This document shows positions 45,339 through 57,900 of a stretch of 64,000 bases of DNA, piece after piece. Both the position numbers and the translations under genes were made by a program. The first letter of the stretch is position 1, and every line of letters starts with the position of its first letter. The stretch covers positions 47,943,501 through 48,007,500 of the forward strand of contig NC_092523.1 of assembly GCF_037038585.1 (NCBI RefSeq), read 5' to 3'. This stretch comes from Patagioenas fasciata (Eukaryota; Chordata; Aves; Columbiformes; Columbidae). The notes below the pieces were generated by a model, which did no database searches, was not told the origin of the DNA, and saw nothing but the letters and a program-made list of their open reading frames with translations.

Positions 45339-48300
45339 GTGAGGGGCGGGCGCGCGGCGGGCCGTGGCGTCGCTCGCTTTGGGCCGGGCCTGGATTCCTG
45401 TCAGGGGCTGGGCGGCCTCGGTGGTGCCGCCCCGGCCTCTGCCCCCTCGGGTCAGCTCAGGTGCACCCGAGCCGCGGGCCGGCACGAGCCGCAGGTATGT
45501 CCAGCTCATGGGCTCTGCTGCCTGAGGCTCAGCCCCAGAGCCTGTGCCCTCTCACAGCTGATGCTAAGACGGGCGTGCGCTGCCCACCAGAGACACGTCC
45601 AGACGCTTAGGGTGCTGTATCAGGAAATAAAATACTGCTTTTTTTCTTGAAAGTACCAAGGTAGAGGAACACCTTGATATCAAAGTTCTCCACATGTAAC
45701 CACCTGTGTGTGGGTATGGACAGCAGGCCTTGGCAAACAAGAGGCAAGAACTGGTGTGTAGGAGAAGGCATAGGGATGGGAACTTGGGAGCAAGCAGATT
45801 GGTACAGCCCAATAGAGGGACTTGGAGGCCACAATACGCTTTTATTTGAAATGACGAAATCCAGTGGACCCTGGTAGCAATTGAAAGTATTTAATTCAGA
45901 CATCATCGTTAATTGAAGGGCAATGCATATATTGCTTTTCTGTAGTCACTGAGGTGTGAATGTAGGCTTTCTTTTTCTGTCAATGTAAAATTCTCTCTAG
46001 AATGAATCATTTTCCTAAGGTCTGTTTCTAGGGGAACTACAGGCACACTGCATATTTAAAGTTGAATTCCAATGATTCTGATTTTTAATTATTATGATAC
46101 AACTTTAACAATGTAGTAACTTATACAATTCACGTGGTTTTGCATGCATTTGAGCAACAAGAACTTGAGTGGCCCCTCGTAGATGACAAAAGCACAGCAA
46201 TTTGAGGGATGCAGAGGAAAATTTGCAACATGCAGGCCCTGTGGATTTCAGCCTGTGGCTTCCAGTGACCCTGGTTGTGTCACTGCATTTCTGGGCAGGT
46301 GCAGGATTAGCAGGAGCCTATTGAAATCATTGTGGCTTGACCTGTGTGCAGGGTTTCGCCTTGTCTCGGGTAGGGTACAAAAAAATAGTGTTGGTTCTTG
46401 TACGGTTTCTCCAATTGCTAAATGTTCGAGCTGCTAGTTACAATGTGTGGTTTTTAAGGGTGTTTCTTTGGGAGATTTCTATTAGTGGAAAACATAATTA
46501 TTGCTACAGTTGGTATATGTATATACTCTTTGCCTTCTTGTGGAACATAGCTTGCACCTGGAGTTTGCCTTTGGGGAAATGCTATGAATCAGTAATAAAG
46601 GGCCTGTATGCTTTCCTAGTTTTTGTTATTATTTTGCCCTGACAACCTCCTTTGAAATGGGCCTAACACTGCTTACCTTACTAGTGTAAAGTATGTGTGA
46701 ATGACTGGCATTCTGCTTTAGTTGTCTCACCCATCTTTCCATCTGTTTGCAAGACTCTACAGTGGAAAATGGCACAAAGGTTCCCAGCAGAGCATTCTTA
46801 AGGCAACCATGAAGAATATCACCCAAGGTGGATGAGCTACCTCTTCTTCCCTTACTTGACAATTCTCTTATGCCTTAATTTACAAGTCTATTGAAAAGAA
46901 GTGCTTTTTTCATGTAATATGCAGTTATACTGTCAAAATGGTAATGTAAATAGGTGTTAAATAAGCCTGTTGGATGTTTTTGCAGGGTTTAGGAAAAGCT
47001 GTAGTTGCATCTTAGCAGACTGTCAATTTAGGCCTATCAGTCTGTCAAACTAATGGTAAATGTGAGCAACTTGAATTTACAGTATGTTCAGCTTATGCAT
47101 AAATGTGCATAAGAGCGGTTGCTTACCTTTGTCCTGCACGTACAAGGCGTGTATGCCAAGTGGTAGTTGGAAGGTAAAAGTTCACAAGTGCTTCTGACTT
47201 AGTAAATGCTCAGACATGTAATTATCACTGTTTTATTGGAGGACCAGAACACAGGAGATGGTGAAAAGAAGAAGTATTTTCCCTTGAAGCTAGTCACAGT
47301 TGTGGCACATCAGGTACTGTAGGATAAAGCCAGGTAAACTCATCTAACAGCTTGCTGCTGCTAGAGGTGTGTGGTCTCTTTCATGGATGTGAACTCCTGC
47401 TCTCTCCCATATGCCAGCTCTGCTACTTGTCCAGCCTCTTGGTGAGTGAAGGGACAAAAGCTGTGGTTTGGTGGCAGCCTGGGCTGATCTACCCAGTGGC
47501 TGCTGAGGCCTCTCTTGGAGCCCTGGCACTTGCTAGAACCTGCACCAACCTGTTCTGGTACGTTGGTCAAGTAGAGAGCTATTTTCCTTGTTCTCTTTAG
47601 TGGATAGGAGCCTGCTGATTCAGCTCACTGGAATGGTTTTGTACAGGTTCTAATGAATGTTGAAGCTGGCACAAGAGAAAGAGAAGGAACATGCAGCGGG
47701 AGGGAGGTAAGAGACCATGCCAGCCAGGAGTTAGTTAGGTTGCTGTGAAACTGCAGCCTGCAAGCTGTTAGAGATCCATTCATTTGGGGTTTTTTATTTG
47801 GTTGGCTGGGGGCTTGTTTGTTTGGCTGATTTTTTTTGCTGGATTGTACTGGAGGGCTTTTTTGACAGTTTAATGAACTGAAGAGGCTTGCTTAAGCACT
47901 AGACAAGTGCCAGAGCTGATGTTAAAACAGGGAATGAAAACCTGGGGACATGAGCAGATGAAATCGGCAGAACCGTCCTTGTTCATGGAGTAGTCACATC
48001 TCAGCTGACTTGTCTGCCTGTTCTTACCCCACTACATGTCATCATGATGGAATTGTCTTCTCTGTATTCAAGAAAGCTTTTTAATTAGCATGTTCTGGAA
48101 AAACTGGGAGAAGATATTAAGTAGAGCAATTTGAGAATTTTCTGATTAAAAGATTTTCCCTTTGAGAAAATACCAATTGATTATTTTTTTATATGTATAG
48201 TTTTTTAAGTACTAGGTAGGAGAACTAGAACACATTCTTTAAAAACTGAGAAGAATAAAAGTAGCTGCATAGGTTCTTTAAACTGAATCAGCTGATCACC

Positions 48301-48504
48301 TGCTGTGGGAAAGGAAGCCAGCCAGCCTTGTTGGTTTTTTTACTGCAGTGATAATAAGTAAAACAATGTGATTGATTTCTACCCCCCCTTGTTGCATATT
48401 TCTGTCACATACGTTATTGCTCTGGGAAGTAATAAAGAACACTGGATTTTTACTGCAGTTTTGGTTTAGAATGTATTTTTATTTGGTTTGTTTTTAATAA
48501 AGTG

Positions 48505-48556
48505 GAAACAAACAAAAAAACCCCACCATAACCACAACCAACAAAAAACAAACTAA
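48505..48556. repeat. A/C-rich low-complexity tract
   Basis: Aaac, ccacc and aacaaa words over about 50 bp, opposite in polarity to its neighbours. Confidence 0.75.
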
Positions 48557-50051
48557 AATCCTATTTCCCCAAAGACTTACAGACATTCTCCAGTCTAACT
48601 TTGGAACTTAATCTGGCATGCTTTCCTATTTCGACTAGCCTTTGATTCTGTGACTGCTGACTAGAACAAATGGATTTGCATGAAGTTTTTTAGTGAATAT
48701 AGTAAATCTTATTCACAAACTGCATTGGTTTGTTGTGTGTCTTTGCCGCCGCATTAGGGCTGAGGGAGAATCTCAGTATTCTGATGTTATCTAAAGTGCA
48801 CAATAAATTTTTAACATATTCAGTATCTGTATTTGAATTCTGGTCAGTGTTCCTTGAGAAAAAATAGCCCATCGTGGATGTGGCAGACATTTCCTTACTT
48901 AAAATAAAATTGCCAAATATGGAAGTCAATAATGAAATTTTTTGGAGTTCATAATGAAGAGCTATTGTGATTTGTACTTTAATGTGTGATTAAAAGTACA
49001 GATGGTCAATAATACAAGGAAAGGCTTTGACTTAATTTAAATTGCTCTGTTTTACTTATCGCAAATCCTTGTCAGTGGTTTGTTCCCACACAGAGGCTGT
49101 AAATTTTGCACGTGAGTTTTGCTATGCTGACTGAAACATCACTGGGGGTTTTTTTGGTTGTTTGGGTGTTTTTGTTTTTCATATTCTGTTGTTCCGTAGA
49201 ATTCCAGATGCTTTCTGGAGTTTTTTGACTCTTGTGGGTAATTTTAGATAATGGGGTGAAATAATCTATTTTTGGTTTGTTGATTGACTGAGTGCTTTGG
49301 GATTTTTTTTTTGCCAAAACAAGATCTAGTTCAGAGTTTGATCAATTCTTTACACTCCCAAAACTCCCACATCAAACTGGCACTGACTTGTTTGGGAAGC
49401 TGAGAACAATGAGCTGTGTCCAATATAACAGATTAAGGCTGAATATTTCACTGCTCAACATGTTGGGTAGTTATGGGGGTACATTTGTGTAGTGTATCTG
49501 ATGAAATTCTGTGAACAGTAATTTGCAGGCATCGTGGACTTTTTACAGATAAATTAAGAATTTGAAAGAAGAATGCTCAGCAGTTGTTCACATCTTAATG
49601 CAAAATATGTGTTTGATCTTAAGAAGGAAAGTATAAGATGGTCTGAGATTCTTCATGGAATTCTCAAGTTGGATGATGTCCTTCAGTGTTCACTGGATCA
49701 TACGTAACATGAACAGCTCAACCTTAGTACTCCCCAAGAGAAAGCATGATTAGGAAAAAGGTGACTGCAAGAGTTATTAATAGTCGCTGTGTTCTTCAGA
49801 TCTTAACTAAATCTTGTATTTAAGAACTCGAAAGATTTGTGTGTTACCGAAGTCAGCATTTTTCAGCTGGAAACTTCTTTGTCTGCATGCCTGCGTCCTT
49901 CAGTGCTGATGTGGAATTTGTTCCACTTGTCAATAGTGAGAGTACCTGTTCATGGTCTCTTATTCAGAGAATAAAAAAAAAAAATCCCAATAGAGTTGAT
50001 CAACTGTCTTGAATAAATATATAAGTCTACCTATGATCTGCCGGCCAGTCC

Positions 50052-50092
50052 CCCCTTAAAAAGGGGCCTGGGAGGAGAGTTGGGGGAGTGGG
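50052..50092 (+). promoter_or_regulatory. Hairpin overlapping a G4 motif
   Basis: CCCCTT-aaa-AAGGGG (50052-50066) is a perfect 6-bp stem. Its GGGG is also the first tract of GGGG...GGG...GGGGG...GGG (50063-50092), a four-tract G4 pattern. The two structures would compete for the same G-tract. Confidence 0.5.
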
Positions 50093-50730
50093 AGTGGCTA
50101 TTTGTTTTATTTATTTAATCTATTGACTCACAAGTTCCAGAAGTGGTAGAACTGATTGCCAGCTGGGTGTCTCTTCCCTCTTTCTCCTGAGATTCAGTCT
50201 GTTTTGTTTTTGTAGTCCCAATGCAGGCTAAAGATCTTCAGTTTTAATAATTGCTTGAGGCACTACCACAGTAAAACGCCTAAAATACAAAGAGCACAAA
50301 TAATGTAATTCTTCTGTAATAATCTCTTAACTGATGCTAATATGTTGTATCATGTAAGTATTAAAAAGATTATCTGATTAGACCTTTTCTGTAGCCCATT
50401 GAAGTTACTGTACACATTTCCAGTAAATTTCATAGTCTTTGAATTTGACTTGCTTGAAGTAAATGTAAGATACTAACTCAATTTTTTTGTGGAAGTTAAA
50501 TAATGCAGCCTATACATGGAAATCCACCAACATATCTTGACATTCAAGTGTACTGTCAGTGGCAAGAAAAAAAATGTTTGCAGTTAATTGACAAAGAGTA
50601 TAGACTGAACCACAGAGAATGTATATTGTCTAAAGAAACAGGCTGCTAAAAATGAAGGCTGCTCTAAGGAAAGTGACTTCTGATAGTCAACAAGGGGACT
50701 CCCTAGCTAAGGAAGCTCTGGAAGGACAGA

Positions 50731-50745
50731 TAATAATAATAATAA
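50731..50745. repeat. (AAT)n microsatellite
   Basis: Five tandem aat/ata units. Simple repeat. Confidence 0.75.
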
Positions 50746-51384
50746 AGTGATGAAATGGATTATCTTCATTTAGCTTATAGCCAAAGCAAGGTACAAAAAT
50801 GTATCATTGCCTAGGGAGTGGTGAGTTTGTAGCCAAAGAAAATAACCCATTGAATTATGATTGCCTGAAGACCTTGTTGTTAATTGTGTTGCAAGCAATC
50901 ATTTCCTGTTAAGGTAACAAATAATAAATCTGGGTTGTTGCATAAAGAATGGTGATAAACACAAAGGACAGAATGAGTCATAACCTCTTTGCAACAAGTT
51001 TTTATCATAGCGTTTGTGATTTACAGATGGAAAAAACTTGAAAACAAATATTAATTTGTAAATAAATTTGTCGATATTTGCTTTTGACAATATAGCCTTA
51101 ATTTAAAATCTTGAAACAACAGAGGTGTTGACACTCCATTAAGAACTGATGTAGTTCCATGTGTGTCCTTCCAAAAAGTCTCCCTTACAATATGTGCAGT
51201 ATGAAAGCAAATTTTATTTTGATAGCATTTAAAGGCATTTGACATAACTTCTTCTGTTGATGCTGATTATCTATAGTTATATACAGTACTTTACATTTAG
51301 CATAGTTCAGTTTCTTTGTTTTGATGATTTTGTGTTTGTGGCCATGGGATTGTTGGTTTGATGCTTTTGTGGTTTTGGCCATGG

Positions 51385-51795
51385 AAATGTTGTCTGGAAG
51401 GGAGCTATGGGGTCACCTCATCCAGCCTCCTGCTTGAAGCAGAACTGTTTCCAAGGCTGGATCCATCCAGCCAAGGCTTTGTCCAGCTGTGTCTTGAAAA
51501 GTCCCCCAAAAGAGTGGGATTTATTGCCTCTGCAGGTAACCTGCTCCAGTGCTGCACTACTTCCTAGTGAAAGAATTTTTCCTCACGTTCAACCTGAACC
51601 TCCCAAGCCACAGTTGCGACCCTTGACCATTGTAATATTGTCCACTTACACCAGGAAGAGTTTGCACTTGGGATCTTTGTTGCTACCCTTCAAGTAGCTG
51701 CATGGTGCTGTTACATAGCTGCTTTGCCTCCAGAAGTCCAGCCCCTTCAGCCTTCTCATTGTGTCATCCTGCCTCACTTATTCAGGTTCTGAAAC
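51385..51795 (-). mobile_element. CR1 LINE, 3'-end fragment
   Basis: About 410 bp closely follow the reverse complement of the CR1 3' region. Typical phrases are ggtcacctcatccagcctcc, ctgcttgaagcag, ggtaacctgctccagtgctg and ttcaacctgaacctccc. Only the terminal part of the element is present, without the reverse-transcriptase core, so it is a dead 5'-truncated copy. It has the same orientation as the copy at 26.2 kb. Open frames here (51358-51697) are shadows of the repeat. Confidence 0.9.
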
Positions 51796-53699
51796 TGTAC
51801 AAAAATGGAGTGGAAGCACTGGCTTCATTGCTGGCCAGGATTTTTCCCTTCACTTGGAAAACAGCATGCACCAAAGTTACTGAAGCATTCCAACAGCAGA
51901 CTTGAGAAGACAATGTATTAATATCATCTGTTTATCTGTGGTTTATGTTTGGCAAGCATCCTTCCCTTCAGTGAAGGACAAAAATAAGTTTTGGAGGAAA
52001 GCATAGATTTAGTGGTTGATGGCACACAGCAGGAAAACTTCCTTTTTTCCCTCAGCATTGTATGAATTTTGAAAAACACAGGATTTTATGGTCGTCGATA
52101 TTTTTAAATTGACTGTCTGATGTAGTGCTGTGTTGGATTAACTGCTTCAGGTGGTCAGGTAAATCAGCAGAGATTTGTATGGATTGCATCTATTATTCTA
52201 AAAATATCAATTTGACATTCTGACTTGAGAATTTAAAATCTTCTTACAATATTTAATGGAATTCTAAGCAAGATGTTTCAAATATCAACTTGGTCTATGA
52301 AGTCTTGCATATGTTATGAAACAAATCTATACCTGCTTTCTATCCTATATATAGCTGTACTTGGGTCCAGCTTGAAGGGCTGGATGAAAGCAAGGCTGAA
52401 AATGTTTACACCATAGTAAAAGCTGTATGCAACAGACCTGTTATTTTTCTTCCCTACTGCCTTTTTTTCCCCTCAAGCTTTGTAAGAGGTTGTTGTGTTT
52501 ATCTAGTGTGTGAGTCACCACCTCAGTCAGCTTGTTGAGGTTTTGGAGAAAATGTGATTGGGTCAGAACATGCAGAAGATTTCAAATGACTGACATTATC
52601 ACTCCTATAACTAATAGGGTGTACTGCTTCAGCCTTTCGGAACTGTGATAGTAGCCTGTGTGTGCCTCATTGTGCAAACTGAAAAAAACATGGAATAAGA
52701 ATTTTATAATTTTCATGTCCTTAGGAACATGATACTACATCAGACAAGATCAGACTAGTTCATCTTCTCAGCTAACCCGTTTCTTACATTTGCCTACAAG
52801 TGTCTTCAGGAAAGTGTGCAAGAAACATCTCCTAGGGTACAGTTTTTACATCTAAGAGAGGTTCCTTCCCCTCTGCAGTCAGTCTTAGCAACTTCTTGAA
52901 GGCTGCATTTGAAAGACCCTGCTAATTACTTGCCAGTGGATTCATCTTTAATGGATTCAATTCCTTTTTGTAATCCACTTACCCTTTTGATCTTCAAATC
53001 TTACATGGTGGTAAAGAAAACAATTATCCATTATATAAAATCAGTTACTACCTTTTACATACTGATTGGTATTTTTATTGTGTATTCACTAGTTCTTGAA
53101 TTATGATGAGAAACTTCTTGTCTATGTTTTGCTTTTTTAATATGGTTTTGAGCATGGTGATATACACTCTTAAAATTGTAGGTAAATTTTCAAGCACTGT
53201 TTCCTACAAAGGGGTTTCTGATCCGTTTTTCTTCTGGACCGAATATTGTATGTATTAAACAAGCTGTTAAATGTTTTTCTTCAGCTATAACATTTTGATT
53301 CTATTTGTAAGAGGTAAGCTACAATTAGTATCAGTTGTTTTCTTAAGGTGATAAATTTGTATTCATCATGCACTCTGTCTTGCATTAAAACCTGACCACT
53401 CACTATCACAGATCTGCACATGAAAATTGATTCAGGTTGCACACATCTGTGTTAAATCATTTACAAGGATTTTTGAGTGAACTGTGCAGCGTGATGTTAT
53501 TCATTATTAAAATACTGTTGGCTCATCTTGTTGAAGCGATGGGACATAAACGCCTGGAAACAAGCTCAGCATTTTGATAACTTTCTCATAATAAATTGCT
53601 CCATCAGCGTGCTGTATTCATTTTATGACTGTCTGCACTGTAAATCTAGGGCCCAGAAACTAATAGAAATGTGAGACTTGGGATCAAAGTAAAAGTTTT
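51796..53699. other. Unannotated intron-like sequence
   Basis: A+T-rich single-copy DNA. No recognised gene, exon pair or transposon. Confidence 0.5.
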
Positions 53700-54900
53700 G
53701 GAAAAAATCTCTCTCCTTCAACTTAGTACTTTGAAAACGACGATGTCAGGTGCCACAGTTAATCTGATAGCAAATGCTGCAAGCTTTTGTCAGTTGTCAT
53801 AAGCTTGTCAACCATTGTAAGTATGTCTGAAGAAACACCCAGTGACCTCCAGACTGGAATGGTGAAGTTCACCTGAGAACGGAGTTCCTGAGGGTGAGAC
53901 ACCTGCTGTAGTCTACCATGTCCATTGTTTAAACAGTTCAAGACAGTGCTTGGAAGAGTGTCACTACCAGCGTGGGACAGGTATCACTGAACGATGAGAA
54001 GGGATAACGCTGCAGACCTCACCTATCCGGCGTTCATGGGCATAACTTCATGATGACAAAATCCATTTTTCCATGCTGGTGTGCAAAGCTTTTCACAGAT
54101 CACCAACATCATCCCTGGGAAATGCATGGTAGCTGCTTCTGTGACATTAGGCACACTACATTTCTCTAATTGCTCTCCACTAGCTTGATGTTGGTGGATC
54201 CATTATCAAGAACTATTTAACTGAGGTCCGTCATTATGGTATTTTACTCTTGGCACAATTGCGACGTAGAGGTACTTATTAGTGTATTTACAGAGGTTGG
54301 ATGCCTCTGACATGACCCCTAGGGCTTTTTGGTGTGTACACAGGAGTGGGAAGAGAAGAGGTCTGGGAGTGCGTGGGAGGAAAGGTATTTCTCCAAAGTA
54401 CTGAAGAGCTCTGGCATTACGAGAATGCCCAGGAACCCTGGGTTTATCTGTGGTAAACACAGCATCTTGCTTTCTTTTGAGGGCTTCTGGATGCTTATGG
54501 CTTTGCCATCCTTTTGCTTGGTCATTTGAAGTGGCTTTATGGTTTTTGAAGCTTCTCATTGCACAGTAGGGAAACTGCTTTATGTTACCATGACTAGCAA
54601 CTGAATGGATGGAATTTACATTTAGAAGACTGACGACAAGATGCACTAGCCTGGTGTCAAGGCTAGAAGCAGCTTTAAAAATACTTTCATAAAAGCTGAT
54701 TTTTCTATTCTGCATTTTTTGAGAGACTGGTACAAGGAGGAAGTACAATTGTTAAACGTGTGGAAAAACAGATGAGAAAGCTCTGTGAAATACTGTCATT
54801 TCACAGGAGCCCAGAGACTGATGCTGTCACCTTTTGTCTAAAGTACAAGGACCACATGTGAAGAATGAAAGGTGTATGAATCGAATACGAGTTGTTGTTT
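53700..54900 (-). other. Unidentified stretch, possible decayed gene copy or old transposon
   Basis: Compared with its flanks this 1.2-kb stretch has more CpG and a richer word mix. Its bottom strand carries several open stretches in different frames. The longest is 54206-54748 (180 codons, first true ATG near MQNRKISF, starting codon TTG). Farther along the bottom strand is 53759-53941 (ending KLMTTDKSLQHLLSD). Stops and frame changes separate them. I recognise no domain, and there are no terminal repeats or target duplication that I can see. Possibilities are a degraded processed pseudogene, an old DNA transposon, a non-coding exon, or chance. Confidence 0.2.
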
Positions 54901-57900
54901 ATAAGGCATTTCTTAGAATTGTGACTTAGAGCTTTCATTTTGTATACAGAGAAACTACAGTATTTTTATTATGATTTGTATGTGTTTTGTAAATTGTGCT
55001 GGATTAAATCATGTTTTCAGTTTTTAAAAATTAATACACCAAGCTGTGTGTTGTGAACAGTAGTATTTTTGCTGAGCATGCTTGAAGTTCTTACGAAGTG
55101 GTATTGGAGCCTGGTGCTCTGGAAGGGTTGGATGCCTCTCTTTCATCACAGCAGGTGCTCTTTCTGTTCTGTGGCCTGCTGTTTTCTTACTGTCCCACTC
55201 TTTTTTCCTCCTGTCTTCCTTCTTTTTTTTTCTTTTTTTTTTTTTCTTGTATAAAACATTGTTATCTTCTTGTGTTTTGGAGCTTGAGAGGATACCTGTA
55301 TGTCCCTCACTGGCTGGGCAAGTGGATCTGTGTTAGGAAGGTAATGGCACTGATGTCCAGTGGCTGCATCTTTCAGTCCTTGTCACAGTCAATGAAGACC
55401 TGTGGGGCTTCCTCAGAAATCCTCAGCTCTTTGGCACCCTTGCTGATTAACCAGTGCTCCCACTGTTCGAATTGGCCTTTCATTTCAAACTCCTGTCTCA
55501 AGCTGTAGTAAGATCCTAATATAGTGTTGGTCAGATGAGTCTGCACAGCTTCATTTTCCCATGGATGCGAAAGACGTGGCTACTTAATGGCCAGATTTAG
55601 TGCACAGACAGGTCTTCTGCAGGAGGTGAAATCACACTGCAAGGAATCCAGCTGTACATAGTGACTTCTGGTCAGGATGGTCCTCAAGGACCAAAGGTGA
55701 CATGTATATAGATGTACACACACATTACACCAGTAATAAAGGAGCCTGAGGTACCTTAAAGGGAATTTGGTAGATGTTTAACATTTAGCTTTGCATAGAT
55801 GTGGATAAACTCATCTCATACCTCAGTAAAATGTCTTCAGAATGCCAGGTGACTCACGTGTTAAAAAAATGAATTTTGGATGCTGATCTCTACATTATCA
55901 AATGATATGCATTAAAATATGACATGTTTCAAGAATAGACAAGTGCTGGGCTTCCTGTTTTGTGGAATACTAGCCTGGAGTTGCACAGCTTTCAAGTGTG
56001 TGCTCAAAGCTAATGGATGAGGGTTATCTCAGGTTGCAACAATTTATTGGTACATACATTATTAAATCAACTTTTTACACCTTTGAATTAATCCCTTTTA
56101 TGATGTTTCTAGATCTTGTAATCTTTATTTTATGGTAAAGCACAAGAGACCTTTTTGGGAATGATCCATTTTGTTGTGCATGTGAGAAGCAATTGCTACA
56201 TTCCCTTATCAGAATTTTTTATTTCTGTGTTACTGTTGGACAGAATTACCAATGTCACTGGAGGAAAATACTTTGTTAATAGGCTAATTTCAAATGCATT
56301 TCTGCAGAAAATCAGTACTTGTAAAAAACAGTTAAGGTTTAAGAATGTTCTCTTGTTAGGTGCCTGTATGTGGACTGGGTGAACAGTTTGATGATTCTTT
56401 TATCATAAATAGTGACAAGGGACCACGAAATATTCCAAGAACAAGCTATTGAGTATTTCAGCGGTATCTTAAGAGAAGTAAATATTGTTATTTGCCTGGT
56501 ATGTTTCTTCTAGTTTTATAGAGCTTGTTCTTTTATGGTTGAGTGTGTTACAATCTTTTAATAAGTTATTTTCTTTTTCTGTGTGTCTTTTCATCCCCCT
56601 AATCTCAAATTTCCTCTCCAAGTGCAGACCTGTGGACTTAGCTGCACTCACCATAATGTCTAATTCCTAAACTGGAAGCACTGTCGTCACTATTGCTGTT
56701 ACTGGCTTCATAAAATGAAATAATCTAGAAAGGATTTTTTCTTGTTTGTTTTAAAGCTGAATTAGTTTCCTATGATACAGAAGTAGAAATATCTTCTGCT
56801 GAGTTGTTATTCAGCACTTCATTGTGAATCCATGTCTCGCCTGCCTAAGTAAGATTTAACTTCCATGTGCATAATGCATAAGATTACACTGGAGACATTT
56901 GTTGTTGAGGTTTGCCATCTCAACAGTAAAAACATATTGTTTTGGATAAGCAAATTCAGAAAACTTTTTATTGTGCAATGGGACAGGATTGTTGGGTTGG
57001 CAAGGAGAGTGGGAAGGGGAAAATTTGCTAAGTGTTTTACATCCAAGAATAAATATTCTTATTATATAGCATAGTAGATGGAGATTCTGGCTTTTGAAAG
57101 TAATAAGGTAGGGTGGGATTTCTCAAAAATGGTAAATGATTATCTGAAACGTATACTACAAATGCTGTTTCTACAACACATGGTTTTTTACTGTGTAGGT
57201 CAAAGGAAATTGTTTAAATGGTGGAAGTAATATCCCCTGCAGTTATAGCCTCAAATTACCCTGCCTGTGGCCAGAACGCACAAGTTTAGGAAACTTTCAT
57301 TCAACTGAGAAAAATCCAAAACAAACGAGCCAAATGTCCTGTAGAAAACTTAAAGTAAATGGTGCTTTTTATATTACTTTTAGAAAGCTTTTTGTCATGA
57401 TTGTCATCGTCACTCAGCAGCAGTGCTTTTCTGTGCGTATCTTAGGTCTCCAGGCATGGAGTGTCCCCCTAATTAGTGTGGTAAGGAGCATCTTGTGATG
57501 GGTAAGTGTACTTAGCATAGGTGCTCAAAGCTGGAGGCCCTTTTGGTGCTGCATGTGCTTGTCCACAAGCAGGGCAAACCCCCGAGGAGAAAAATAATGG
57601 AATACATTTGGATCTTGCATATGGAGTATCAGTGTTTATAAGAGGGTCTGTTAATACAGTGTAAGAACCACAAGCTTATTCACACATCTAACTGTATTGC
57701 ATTTATTGCATGTTATGTATCAGCACCCTATGGCATACTGGAAGACTGAGCTCTGTTGTCTAGTTGAGGAATATGCAGAGCCCCTGCAGACAGGCTCAGT
57801 CTCTGATCTGGGAGCAAAAAGATAGTGCCATGGTCTTGAAAGGTAACTTCCTTTTACTGACAGTGCTAGCAACATCAGAGAAATGTTTTTTCAGGAATGT

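Larger units (their letters stand above)
44540..45610. promoter_or_regulatory. CpG island 2, probable bidirectional promoter
   Basis: About 1.07 kb of dense CpG and GC-rich sequence with abrupt edges. It holds a left-going ATG-to-donor segment (44642-44831) and a right-going one (45248-45338). The two ATGs are 417 bp apart, a spacing typical of divergent gene pairs. GC-box words are common and a CCAAT word overlaps the right-hand ATG. A C/CCT-rich tract (44909-44942) gives a meaningless poly-proline frame. T/G-rich sequence to the right supports top-strand transcription from here. The long frames of 121 and 223 codons on the bottom strand are GC-rich shadows without motifs. Confidence 0.8.
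45611..51384. other. Intron-like sequence right of CpG island 2
   Basis: A+T-rich and T/G-leaning on the top strand, with tttg-type tracts at about 47790-47850 and 49141-49185. One tract of the opposite polarity occurs at 48505-48556. An AAT microsatellite (50731-50745) and a G4/hairpin element (50052-50092) are present. No exon is supported. Confidence 0.5.

Noticed and set aside
44774-45509. Bottom-strand frames of 121 and 223 codons as genes
   Set aside because: They lie wholly in CpG island 2, where stops are rare. They are Pro/Ala/Arg/Gly-rich with no motif and overlap better first-exon candidates.
46985-47060. Second exon of the gene starting at 45248
   Set aside because: The acceptor tttttgcag is in the right phase, but the frame stops at TAA just before the only nearby donor.
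51358-51697. Open frames of 69 and 96 codons
   Set aside because: They fall inside the CR1 fragment and read its reverse strand.
55069-55508. Hydrophobic frames around 55.1-55.5 kb
   Set aside because: Driven by the T/C-rich tract at 55199-55249, with no splice sites or motifs.
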